A stretch of DNA of 64,000 bases from Azorinus chamasolen. Taxonomy: Eukaryota; Mollusca; Bivalvia; Cardiida; Solecurtidae. This document shows positions 31,601-45,642 of the stretch, piece after piece; position 1 is the stretch's first letter, and each line of letters opens with the position of its first letter. The stretch spans positions 59,139,873-59,203,872 of the forward strand of contig OY755237.1 of the NCBI GenBank assembly GCA_963576725.1, in the 5' to 3' direction. The position numbers and the translations under genes were made by a program. The notes under the pieces are model-generated. The model searched no databases, was not told the origin of the DNA, and saw only the letters and a program-made list of their open reading frames with translations.

Positions 31601-34600
31601 TAGACTGTGTGCCTTGATAGCTCTGTTGGTAGAGTATTGGCATGGTAAGCCAACGGCCCTGGGTTTAAGCCTCAATTGAGTCACAACTTTTTCACCATGT
31701 TACATAATAATAAGAAACTCATGGAGAGCTCTTTGAATAAAAATTCGGGACGAATTCTTGTGTAGATGGGGTGTGTGTAGCTGGATAATGATTGTGGTAA
31801 AACAGTTGATAGGCTAAATAAACTGTGTGGCTTAACCCTTCGCTTGCTATTCACGTCAATATACCTACATGTAAATAGTGAAGACCCAGATGAGACAGCT
31901 CCTGCAGAATTCAGCAAGCGAAGGGTTAATAGCTGAGTCGGTAGAGTGTTGGCATGGTAAGCCAAAAGCCCTTGGTTCAAGCCCCAGTCGTGTTGTAACT
32001 TTTTTACCATGTTAGAAATATTCATTAAACATTATTTCTTTCATGAATATGCATGGAGTTAATGGTTAAACAAACCACTTTATCACATAACATAACTTAA
32101 TCAGAACTATGTCACCCCAGCATCTGCACACATGGTATGGGTTGGTGCTGTTAATGACTGAACATAGAACTGTTTAAGATGCATGTATACTTGATTAAAA
32201 TGATAAAAGATGACCTAATTGTAATAGGTAAGGAGCTTTCTGCATTAGTTTTAGTTTTCTATAATACCACTTAGTCCTTGCCATAGAAGTTTTACTATAT
32301 ATATTAATAATAATATTGTATTTCTAATGATGCAAGCCAAATGGTCCATTTGTCACACTTTTATGTTTTGGAACTGGGGGATGTTTTCAAATTTTACCAA
32401 AACTCTAACCAATGGTATACCAAACCATTTGATTTTAGACTCATTGATATTCTATCAGTATATCTGTTTCTTACTACATTCAATCTCCATGTGCTTTTAC
32501 TGATCTTAAGACTCATCGATATTCTACCAGCATACCTGTTTCGGACAACATTCACTCACCCTATACTATTTTGCTTTTTTTTACACAAGGCTAACTGTAA
32601 CTAATACTGCATTGTGCCAGCAATCTCTGCTTCAAGTCTGCATCTTATGAAACAATATAGATGTGATTCTTCAGTTTCTGCCATGGAAAAATAGTCCTGT
32701 TTACATGTGCCATTCTAAAAATAAATTTTATTAATATTCATGATGTCATTATTTGTTACATGAATATTCATGGAGTTAAAGGCTAATTGAGCATGAAAGT
32801 AATACAGAAACATCCCACATAATCTTTCTGCATTACTATAATCCTGCATTAGCCCTTTACTCCATACATACGCTTTTCTACGCCTTTGCTAACAGAGTAG
32901 ACCCAGATCAGACGGCTCCTGTAGGAGCCATCTGATCTGGGTCTGCTCTGTTTGCCTATGATATGGTATAGATCTATACGATTCTACAGTGTCTGCTATG
33001 GCCAAAAACATCCTGTGTCCATTATTGTCTGTGCTGAATTTCAGAAATATTTATCTTCTTTTCTTTCAGGCTGGTTGAGAGATTTCTTATGGATGGATAG
33101 TATCCTTTTCTGAAGGGAGTGAAGTCACAAATCAGTACTGACATAGCAGAGATAAATCATGATTGAGTGACTTACAGTTCAGCATTTACAGCTGATACAC
33201 TTGTACATCTCAGAGTCATTTTTAACTTGTCTGTTTCGAAGAAAAAGTCGAGCTTTTGTGATCACTGGGTCGTAGTTGTACTCGTCGTCAGCGTGCAAAA
33301 AATTGAATGTAGCTCATTATTCAAAAAGTATAAGAGATATCAGCATGAAACTTTATAGGTGGGTAGATCTCATTGGGGAAAAGGCCCCTACGTAAGAAAC
33401 ATAATTCTTGATTTGAAAATTTTGGAGTTATGGCCCTTTATTTTTTTCAAAAGTTTTAATTTAGCTGAACAAGCACCAAATCAGACGAGCATTGGCGCCA
33501 CATGCGACTCTTGTTATTTTTTATGATGAGGAGAAGCTTGATTGTAGCAATTGAGGTCATTGGATTTTACTTACATTAAAAACATACAATAGCTTATAAC
33601 CCTTTCCTTCGTATAAACGTCGTTTCACATATCTGCAAACAGAGAAGACCCTGATCAGACAACTGTAGGAACCATCTGATCAGGGTCTGCTCTGTTTGCT
33701 CATTGCATTTGATAGATCTGATTCTCTACTTTCTAAAATGGCTTCAATGATCAACCTTCAATATTTCATTATGACTATTTTGGCTTTGAATATTCAATAG
33801 ATGTTGAAATTTGAAATAAACATAGAACGGGGAAAGGGTTAACTCTTATTATGCTAAGAAATTATCATCTGCAAAGTTTTTCTCTAAGTATATTTAACCC
33901 TTCCTCCATAAGTACACCTTTCTACACCTCTGTAAAAACCACCTGTTGAAACCATTGTGATAAATAGAGCATTTGCTCCTATAGGAGCAAATGCTCTATT
34001 TATCACAATGGTTCCAAACTACAAAAGTCTTAAATATTCCTTTTTTCTAGTTAATGCTCCTTTTCGGTAGATTTATTTAAAGTCGTTGGATCTAAAAATA
34101 GCCTACGGTATGAGGTAATGGGTTTATTCACATTTCTTGTCAAACCTAAGGTGTGGAACAGTTTGGAACAGATGAGATGCCTGTTACGGGATCACATGTG
34201 AAATAAGTTGTAAAACTTATTGGGTTATTCTGTGATTCAATAAATAAATAAAACACTTGCATGTCATCTGGATCAAATTCACAGTTTGCATACGATGAAA
34301 TGCATTTGCACCTGGTATTAAATTCTACATGTTTAACAAAGTGAAAAATAGAACAGTACATAAGGACAACTGAATACTGTAGTTGAATCATACCATGAAA
34401 TTTTTTTTTCCTTGATTTTTTTCTCCAGCAAACCCCAACAGCTTTCAACATTTGCATTAACTTTATTCAACTATAAAACAGAGGTAAATGGGAAAACAGT
34501 ACTTGTAGGTAAGTAATTGTAATACAGAAAAGCCTCATTTTCCCTCAGGAATAGTCATACAAGAAATAACAACATCATAAGTACTTTACAGTAGAACATG

Positions 34601-37600
34601 TCATAAGTGACCGTACACTGAATATACACAGGAAACTTAAAAAGCAGGTGGTTGCTTAATACAGGTCAAAAGTAATGCAGACAGCTCCTATAGGAGCTGT
34701 CTGCATTACTTTTGACCTGTATTAAGCTACCACTTGCCTTACAGTGTCATAATTAAACCACTTTTTGATGGTCGCTTAAGACAGGTTCTACTGTATTAAC
34801 CTTTTTCCTTTTAAGTATTCATGTATGAAATAATTATATCATGAAAAATAATACATTATTCCATGAGCAAACAGTGCAGACCCTGATCAAACAGCTCCTA
34901 CAGGAGTCTCATCTGTGTCTACTCTGTTTGCAAAGATGCCAAAAGTCATCTATTATAGATATGAAGAAGAGAGTTAACTAGATAATTTTTATGATGGCAC
35001 ATGAAGACACAAATTTTGACATTTGCAGAAACTGCTAATGCTCTGTTTATCACAATGGTTTCAAAACTAGGCAATTCTAAAAAATTCCTTTTCTCTAGTA
35101 AATGCTCCTTTTTGGTGGATATATTGAAACAATGGGTCTAAAAATAGCTTATGCGGGAATGGGTTAAAATTCTCTGGTATGCTAAAATTACTACAAGTTG
35201 CTAGTACTTTAGAAAATGGTCGCTTATTCAAGATACCAGCTTATTATCAAATTTGACTTATTTTCATGATTTCAGTATTCTTATCTGACATGTTTTCATC
35301 AATATTTTTTCCTCAGATTTCTGGGACACTGCCGGACAGGAGAGATTCAACAACATGCATCCGTCCTACTACCACCAGGCCCACGCCTGTATAATGGTAT
35401 GTAGAAATGGCTGTCAGTATGTAAATACATAACAGGAGTTTAGTACAAAACTTTTATCATTTTATGCATTCTTTTATTTGCCTCATTAATACACCTTTTA
35501 ATGCCTTTTCAAACATGGGGCCTCTGTGGTGGACTATTTTTATGGTCTTAAACTGACAGTTAGCTTGTTCTGCGCTTTAGAAAAACATGTGGAGTCTTCT
35601 TCCTCCTATAATTAGCTGCTGTACTTCATGATATGACTTAAAACCGCTTAAACCGGTGCTACCGAGCGTGAGTAGTGTTGCATTTTTAATAACTACTCAT
35701 GAACAGACACAATAAAACAGAGTATGCAATTTTCTTTTTTTGCATAACTGCTTTTGCTTTGAAAAATCTCTTATTTACAGAATTTAATTACTGTAAAGCA
35801 ATGTAAGGACCAGATACAAAAAACAGACCTTTGCAAACAGAGTAGACCCTGATCAGATGGCTCTTGTAGGAGCCCTCTGATCAGGGTCTGTCCTGTTTGC
35901 TTATGGAATTACATGTATATAGATCTAATTCTACAGTTGTCACCAATGCCAAAATTTCCTTGTTCATGTGCGTTTATAAATATTCAGCTAATTAATATTT
36001 ATATAGACATTATTTCTTACATGAATATTCATGTACTAAAGGGTTAAACAATTTAGAGCCTGGTGACATGCCAAGTTACTAAGTGTCTCATCTAGACCCA
36101 AGTCATTTGTGATTGACTTGCTGTAACATTCTAAAGCTTGAGTGGGTCATTTAAATGTTATCTTTTGAATCATTTAACCCTTTTCCTCGTATAAAAGCTT
36201 TTTCATGCCTTTGCAAACAGAAAAGCCCCAGATCAGATGTTTCCTATAGGAGCCGTCTGATCAGGGTCTGCTCTGTTTTCTTATGATGTACATTTGATTT
36301 TACAGTTTTGTCAAAAGAAAATATTCCTTTGAAAAAATTCAGCTTAATAAATATTAGTGATTATTTCTTGCATGAATACTGAACAGGGAAAGGGTTAATG
36401 TTTGATTAAGCTTTTGTACTATGTCACATACATGTACTTTAAATATGCAAATAATACACTCAATTATGGGTATTAATATTTATTTTAATATTGACGAAAG
36501 GAAGTAAGTGCATTAGCAATCAGTGATATCTGGGTGGTTGTCTTACTTAAACAATGACTCCATAGATACGTCTTTTACTGCCTTTGCACACAGAGTACAT
36601 TTAGGAGCTGTTTGATCAGTGTCTGCTTTTCTTGCCTCAGAAATAATATAAATCTGATTCTACAGTTCAGAAATTACCATGTCTATTATGTACCATTATA
36701 AAAATTCATAGAGTAAAGTGTTAATGTAATTTGTTTGCAAATAAGGTAATTTCTGCCAATTTTATTATATCTATCGGTACAGTAGGACCTGTCTTAAGCA
36801 GACATTCGTTTATTAAACATAGGAGTCTTAAAAAGCAGATGGTTGCTTAATGCAGGGCAAAAGTAATGCAGAAAGCTCTTATTGGAGCTTTCTGCATTAC
36901 TTTTGATCTGCATTAAACTACCACCTGCCCTACATACCCATAATTTGATGGCCTGTTAAGACAGTTGTATGATTTTGTTTTCAGGTTTTTGACACAACAA
37001 GAAAAATAACCTATAAAAATATGCCACTTTGGTTGAAAGAACTACGGGAGTATCGGCCAGAAATTCCATGTTTATGCTGTGCAAACAAAATAGATGGTAT
37101 GTATCACAATTTATGCCCTAACTACAGGACGTACTCCAAAACACAATCTCCTCTCTTCACCAGTTTATGAAGTTATATAATTGAACTTGGTAACATTTTG
37201 ATAATTATGAATTAGACTTACATCGTATCAAATAGTGTAGGTTCAGAGCTCCAGATAAGATGCGTAAATTCAAACATTTTAAAGAATAACTCCTTTATTT
37301 CTCCACCATACCCTATACTGAGACCACTCTTTAGAATCGTCTCTTCGAGAAATTACGATTTTAGTATTTGGGTACGCACCGTTATCTGTAGCTCTGTAGG
37401 TTATAATCATTTCTCTCCATAACCCGTCACTTCATATAAACACCTTTTCATCCCTTTGCAAACAGAGTAGACCCAGATCAGACAGCTCCTGTATGAGTCA
37501 TCTGATCAGGGTCTGCTCTGATTGCTTATGGAATTATAATAGATGTGACTCTACAGGTTTTTACCACTACCAAATGTCCATGTGTGCATATGCCATTATA

Positions 37601-40600
37601 AAATTTCAGCTCATTAATATACATGATGTCAATTTATATTCATGATGTCATTTCTTACATGAATATTCAACAGGGAAATGGTTAAGTCTGTCTTTCCGAA
37701 TACTTGGGGTAATTAGGGTATGAACATAGACAACAACCCTCACTCAATGTCTGTAAAGTCTTTCAAAATCCACCTCACTGGAGACAAAACTTATATAACA
37801 AAAAACTGTACTTGCTCCTCTAGGGGCCCTCTCATCTGGGTAAAAACGGTTTACATTTAGGTCATTAGTGACTCATTTCCAGCACTGAAAGTGCTAAACA
37901 GCTACCTGCTTCTTAACCCTTTCCTCCATAAATATGCCTTTCTAAGCCTTTGCAAACAGAGTAGACCCAGATCAGACGGCTCCTATAGGAGCCGTCTGAT
38001 CATGGTCTACTCTGTTTGCTTATGATATAATATAGTTATAATTCTACAATTTCTGCCTAGGCCAAAACTTCATGTGTCCATGTGCTGTTATATCAAATTA
38101 ATTGATTACTGTTCATAACGTCGTTATTCATTACATGAATATCCAATGAGTAAAGGGTTAAAGCCAACTGGATAACTTTTAAAAATGATTCCCAGAAAAT
38201 TTTCAACTGACATCAGTTTTAAAAGCATGTGAAGTGTTAAAGAACTTATTTTCTGCAACAAAAGTCAATAATTGTATATCAGCATAAGATATAGGTGGAT
38301 TAGAATTCAACACACACAATATATATATTAACCTTTAGTGTGCTGATCAAACCTTTGTCGGTAGAAAATGTCGTTGACTTCAGTTGTCACAGTTGATTTA
38401 TCTTGCATTTCTTTTCAACATGTTCCATGTATCGACCAATTTGGATCAAGATGAGATGCAGAGTTACTCTGTCTTGTCTAGATTAAAACTGTTTGCATAG
38501 CTTATTACTCATCTGCCCGCAGCAGGCTAAAAGTTAATGATTGTTATATCATAGATGGTTACAAACTTGGCAAGACAATATAAGTTTAGGTAGTTACATG
38601 TAATCAGCATGTTCATGAAACTGAAGTCTGTAGAACTTGAAAATATTAACCCTTTCCTCCATAGGCTATTTTTAGACCCAACCTCTTTGAATGAATCTAC
38701 CCAAAAGGAGCATTTACTAGAGAAAAGTAAAATTTTAGAATTTTGTAGTTTGAAACCATTGTGATAAATAGAGCATTTGCTCCTATAGGAGCAAATGCTG
38801 TATTTATCACAATGGTTTCATAAAGTGTCTTTTACAGAGGCGTAGAAAGGCGTATTTATGGAGGAAAGGGTTAATGGTATGATTTGATACACAATGTATA
38901 AGAATCTGAGGCACATCATGTAATTCTTTGATATTTCTGATGTAAGCAGAGTATGGTTCTGTGTAAGAATTTGTAACATGGTGAAAAAGTTGTGACTCGA
39001 CTAGGACTCGAACCCAGGACTTCTGGCATACCATGCCAACACTCTGCCGGCTGAACTACCAAGCCACACAGTCTAAGCCTATCAACTGTTTCACCTCAAT
39101 CTCTACCCGGCTACACACACCCCCTCTACACAAGAATGCGTCCCGAATTCTTACTCAAAGAAAACTCCACGAGGTTCTTATTATCACAAATATTTTTCAT
39201 ATAAATCACCTTATGGGTTATTTACGTTGAGCCCCAAATGTAACATGGTGAAAAATTTGTGACTCGACTGGGACTCGAAACCAGGGCCTCTGGCTGACCA
39301 TGCCAACACTCTATCGAGTGAGCTACCAAGCCACACAGTCTAAGCCTATCAACTGTTTCACCACAATCTCTACCCGGCTACAAATTGTTTTTCATGAAGC
39401 CAACATATTGGCTTGATTTAAATGTGTTTGAAAGCAGTTTTTGAGCAGGGAAATCAATTTAGACAGGCTTTTAGCTATGTACTTTTTATGAATTCTGTTA
39501 AAATACAAAACTTTTACATTTCAGTTGATTATAATGTAACAAAGAAATCATTTGGTTTTGCCAAGAAACATAAGATGCCATTCTACTTTGTGTCAGCCTC
39601 TGATGGTACTAACGTTGTGAAGGTAGGTATACCCTTAATCCTTACAACGCTGCATTTTCAAATCGACTATTCCAAAATTCAAACAGGTCAAGTTTATGGT
39701 GAATAATTAGGGATTTTTCTAAAGAAAAGTGTAATATGACAAATAGTGCAGACCCTGATGAGAGGGCTCCTCTAGGAGCCCTCTCATTTGGGTCTACACT
39801 GTTTGCAAAGGACATTAGTGACTCGTGTCCCGCACTGTAAGGGTTAATCCTTTCCTTCATACAAACACCTTTTCATGTATTGGCAAACTGAGTAGACCCA
39901 GATCAGATGGCTCCTATAGGAGCCGTCTGATCAGGGTCTGTTCTGTTTGCTTTTGACATGATATAGATCTGATTCTACAGTTATTGTCAAAGCAAAACTT
40001 TCCCTTTAAAAATTTATATTATAAATAATTGAGCTAATTAATATTCTTGACGCCATTATTTCTTACATGAATATTGAGCAGGGGAAGAGTTAATTAGTAC
40101 AGTTTATACTACAATCGGGTTTAATCATTTACTCCATGAATACGCCTTTCTATGCCATTGCAAACAGAGTAGACCCAGATCAGATGGCTCCTATAGGAGC
40201 CATCTGATCAGGGTCTGCTCTGTTTGCTTATGGAATAATGTAAATCTGATTCTCAAGTTTCTCATTTTAGCGAGAAAAATCGTGAGTTGATATGTAATTT
40301 TTAAAAATAATCTAATTAATATTCATGACATCATCATTTCTTTCATGAATATTCATGGAGGAAAGGGTTAAACCCTTGGAATGCTGAATATTCAAAAGTG
40401 AATGAACTACATGTATCTGTGTTTGACCCTTAACCTTAATATAGAGATACCCTTTAATGACTTTGCAAACAGGGTAGACCCAGATCAAATGGCTCTTGTA
40501 GGAGCCAATTGATCAGGGTCTGCTCTGTTTTCTTATGGAATTATATAGAACTAATTTTTAGTCTTTGGCCATGGTCAAAATGTCCCGTGTTCATGTACCT

Positions 40601-43600
40601 GTATCTACAATGTAATTAATGTTCATGATGTCATTATTTCTTACATGCATATTCATGGAGTAAAGGGTTAGGCTGTCTTTTAAACCTAGAATAATTCTTT
40701 TGAATGGTAATTATAGAGATACTTTATCTGATAGAGACTTCTGCAAACAGAGTAGATCCATATCAGATGGTTCCTGCAGAGTCTTCTCTGTTTGCTTATT
40801 GAATAATAAAGATCTGATCTGAGTTTCTGAAATGACCAAAAAGGTCCTTGTTCATTGGATATTATAAAAAATCAGTTGATGAATATTCATGAAGGCATGA
40901 AATTCTTGTTTAAATATTCATGGGGTAAAGGGTTAAGTCTTTTTTAAATCCTGGTACATTGTTTTGTGGAGTAGAGTATACAGAAGTGATTTTCACTATT
41001 TTCACTGTGGAAATAGGAAATAGATCAATGTTATTTCATAAGAAAAGCATCTCTAAGGAGTAACGGGATATTGATTATATTTTCAACTGTATTCCAGATG
41101 TTTAATGATGCAATACGAGCAGCAGTGGCGTATAAAAATGACAGTACAGACTTCATGGATGAAATCATGCGAGAATTAGAGGTAAGAACAGTCCCAGTAG
41201 CAAGTGTAGGGAAGTTGCACAGAATTGGCAGTGTATAAGGTGCTCACAATTATGCAAAGACAGGGGATGTCTTGAACTGCTATAGAAGATAGTATATTTA
41301 GAATTGAAACAACCTCAACAGGTTAACCCTTTCCCTGTTCTCTGTTTATTACAAATTTCAGTACCTACTGAATATTCATTAACAAAATAGTTATAAAGAA
41401 ATATGGAAGGTGGAACATTGTAGACATTTAAGAAAGTAAAGAAACAGATCTATCAAATTCTATTAGCAAACAGAGCAGACCCTGATCAGATGGCTCCTCT
41501 AGGAGCCATCTGATCTGGGTCTACTCTGCAAATGCGTGAAAACACGTTAATATGAGGGAAAGGGTTAAGTTTATATTTAGATGACTTCATATCAGAGGCC
41601 CAGATAAGATTCATTAAAACAAGAATAGCTCGTTTATTTTCAACCAAACTCTATGTTGAAATCATTCTTTAGAATTGTCTCTTCTAAAGAGTGGTCACAA
41701 CATAGGGTTTTGTGGAGAAATGATGGGATTAGTATTTGCATACACACCATTATCTGTTGCTCTGTTTCATATATACTCATATATTATGGAGAAAAAGTGG
41801 TAGATCTGTTAATGTGTTTGCATTCATTGCATAGTATCCTATAACCTTATGAATATTCATGAAAGACATTATTATATTTATGAATATAAGCTGAATATTT
41901 AAAATGGCATATGATACTTGGACATGACAGAAAAAGTAAAATCAGATTAATATAATACCATAGGCAAACAGAGCAGACCCTGAGCAGATGGTTATACAAA
42001 GGCTGTCTGATCTGGTTCTATTCTGTTTGCAAAGGTATTAAAATGTGTCATCTAGTAGAACCCTAATGGATGAACAAATTGTCATACTAGGCAAATTATA
42101 TTCTCTTCAAGTAGAGTTGAACATTTGCAAATGCCATGATTTTAAAAATAGAAGATCATTGTTGTGTGCACCTGTGACACTTCTTGCTAACATTTTCCTT
42201 GGGTTTACTATTCAAGACCATTTACAGATAAATTAGAATCAGAACAAACCAAAATTTGAGATGACATGTTTGAGTTGATTGTTATGACAATTTCAGAATC
42301 AACTAATGTACCCTAATTACCACAAGTATTCAGACAAACTCAGACAAATAATGCAGACCAAGATCAAATTGCTCCTGAATGATCAGTTTCATCAGGGTCT
42401 TCACTATTTGCTTCTATGTCAGTTTAGTTTAAAACTATCAAGATGGTGACATATTGAATTACAGTAGAACTTGTCCTTTGTTGCCATGCATTTATTAAAA
42501 CAGGTGGTTGCTTAATGCAGAGCAAAAGTAATGCAGAAAGCTCCTATATGAGCTTTCTGCATTACTTTTGACCTGCATTAAGCTACCACCTGCCTTACAG
42601 ACCCATGATTAGACCGCTTTTTGATGGCTGCGTAAGACAGGTTCTTCTAAATTCAGTTTTACAAATTAGTGGAGAGAGGAGATAGGATTTTGGAATACTT
42701 ATCAGTGTACAGGGTAATCAGTGTTGGTAAACATTTATCATAATTAGGGTAAAGATTTACCATAGTGCCTTATTTCAGGCAGTTGCCCGGTAACTTTCAC
42801 AAACAGTTTGGATTCGGATGAGATGCTGAGGTAGTAGTCATTTCAATGGGATAGAATCTCTTTGACATGCCTATTATTTCATGTAACAGAAGTCTGAAAC
42901 AAATTTAGACACTTTTTATCTGCAAAATTTGTCTCTTTGCCACAGTTCCAAAGTTTAACCCTTTCCCTGCTCTGTATTCATGTAAGAAATAATGACAATA
43001 TGAATATTTTGTAATATAAACTTTTCAATGGAATTTTTACTTTTACAAAAACTGTAGAATCAGATCTATATCATGTCAAAAGCAAACAGAGCAGACCCTG
43101 ATCAGACAACAGAGCCGTCTGATCTTGGTCTACTCTGTTTGCAAATGCATGCAAAGATGTTTATACAAGGGTTTTTGCCTTTTCTCTTCAAAGATACAGT
43201 GAGAGGGACAAATATTGTTGATCCTGTTGAAACACTTTCTTGTCATCTCCTCTGGATTCAAACTATTTGCGTAGGTCATCACAGATTTGCCACTACCTTG
43301 CAAACAGTTAAAGTTAGCTGATATGATCATCTTTGCTTATTATTTCCAGAACATGGACTACTCAGTGAGTTGAAATGTTCATTACTGACCAACAGCTCTC
43401 TGTTTCATAACTTCTGCTGTCATTGTAAAGAGATCTGTTTTATGAAGCAGTTGTCTTTTTTAGGCAAATCTAATCCATTCTCCATTGGAGTTTTGAACTC
43501 ACTTTCATAAAACTAGTTTTCATTTCTGAACTGATTGATCTCTCATCAGACTTAATCTGTTTATTAACCCTGTGTGCATTACATACCTGTATATATGTAT

Positions 43601-44156
43601 GATGTAGTAAGGTTAGACTTACATAATTAAAGCCTCTCTAAACCTTTAGTTTGCTGTTGGCAAATCCATGTTTACCTTTGTAATGATCCAGATGAGAAAC
43701 TGAGTAATTTGGTATACAGTAAAACCTCTCTAAACCAGACGCTAAATTTAGTATACATATTGGTCTTGAAGACAGATGTCAGCTAAATGCAGGGTGAAAG
43801 TCATGCAGAAAGCTCCTCTAGGAGCCTTCTGCATGACATTCACCCTGCATTAAGCAGCCACCTGCCTAAAGGTATCTAAATTCTTCTCAGCTGGAATTCT
43901 GGCTTAGAGAGGTTTATTGTATTAATTACCTGAATCCAAAACCATTGATGGTGTGTTGCAAAAGAAATGCAAGATAATGGAAATTTAAATACAGATATAG
44001 GCAATAGCTTTTATCATTTATTGATAAAATTGCTCAGCAAGCTAAAGGGACAACACTGCTGCTGTCATTCACCTCCCTTGTCTCAGAATCCTTTTACCAA
44101 AATTATTTATTCATTTTTTGTGGGAAGGGAATTATTATTGTTTTATTATTATTATA

Positions 44157-44204
<48 letters not shown>

Positions 44205-45611
44205 CCCCCCTTTTGAAAAATGGGGGTATATTGCTTTGCACATGTCGGTCGGTCGGTCGGTCGGTCTGTCGGTCGGTCGGTAGATCGATGGTTTCCGAAT
44301 GATAACTAATAAACGACTTTGCATAGAAACTTCAAACTTGCTGTGGTGGTTGGTCATGACAAGTAGATGACCGCTATTATTTTTGAGGTCACTAGGTCAA
44401 AGGTCAAGGTCACCATGACCTAAAATGTTGAAATAGTTTCCGATCAATAACTGCTCAAGGGTTTAGCTTGGGATCTTCAAACGTGCTGTGGTGGTTGGTC
44501 ATGACCACTAGATGACCCCTATTGTTTTTTAGGTCAATAGGTCAAAGGTCAAGGTCACCATGACCTTAACTGGTTTAATGGTTTCCGATCAATAACTGCT
44601 CAAGGGTTTAGCTAAGAATCTTCAAACTTGCTGTGGTAGTTGCTCATGACCACTGGATGACCCCTATTGTTTTTTAGGTCACTAGGTCAAAGGTCAAGGT
44701 CACCATGACCTTTACTGATAAAATGGTTTCTGATCAATAACTGCTCAAGGGTTTGGCTTAGGATCTTCAAATTTGCGTAGGTGGTTGGTCATGACAACTA
44801 GATGAGCCCTGTTAATGTTTAGGTCACTAGGTCAAAGGTCAAGGTCACCATTACCTTAAATGTTAAAATGGTTTACGATCAATAACTGCTCAAGGATTTG
44901 GCTTAGGATCTTCAAATTTGCTGTGGTGGTTGGTCATGACTACTAGATGACCCCTATTGTTTTTTAGGTCACTAGGTCAAATGTCACGGTCACCATGACC
45001 TTAACTGGTTAAATGGTTTCCGATCAATAACTGGTCAAGGGTTTGGCTTAGATTCTTCAAACTTGCTGCGGTAGTTGGTCGTGACAACTGGATGACCCCT
45101 ATTGGTTTTGAGGCCACTAGCTCAAAGGTCAAGGTCACCATGACCTTAACTGGTGAAATGGTTTCCAATCAATAATTGCTCAAGGGTTTGGCTTAGGACC
45201 TGTAAACTTGCTGTGGTAGTTGGTCATGACAACTAGATGACCCCTATCGATTTTGAGGTCACCAGGTCAAAGGTCAAGGTTACATGACCTTAACTGATGA
45301 AATGGTTTCCAATTAATAACTGTTCAATGGTTTGGTTCGGGACCTTCAAACTCGCTGTGGTAGTTTGTAGTGACCACTAGATGACCCCTGTAGTTGTTGA
45401 GGTCACTAGGTCAAAGGTCAAGGTCACCATGACCTTAACTTGTGAAATGTTTTCAGATCAATAAATGATCAGTGGTTTGGCTTAGGATCATCAAAGTTGC
45501 TGTGGTGATTAGTCATGACCTCTAGATGACCTCTGTAGTTGATGTCACTAGATCAAAGGTCAGGGGGTCTGGGGGGTATACATGTTTTACAAACATCTCT
45601 TGTTATTATAA

Positions 45612-45642
<31 letters not shown>

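Larger units (their letters stand above)
31438..32069 (+). mobile_element. TTAA-1 MITE hosting the dimeric SINE
   Basis: Left part TACCTTAAAAGAGACATTC through ATATTCATTA at 31559. Right part resumes ATATTCATTAAACATTATT at 32018 and ends GAGTTAATGGTTAA at 32066. Confidence 0.65.

Noticed and set aside
43967..44302. Tyrosine-rich 111-codon frame
   Set aside because: Mostly the ATT and GGTC microsatellites translated.
44220..45600. CRISPR-like regular array with a 145-base period
   Set aside because: Whole units are similar, with no distinction of constant repeats and unique spacers; it is a satellite in a eukaryotic intron.
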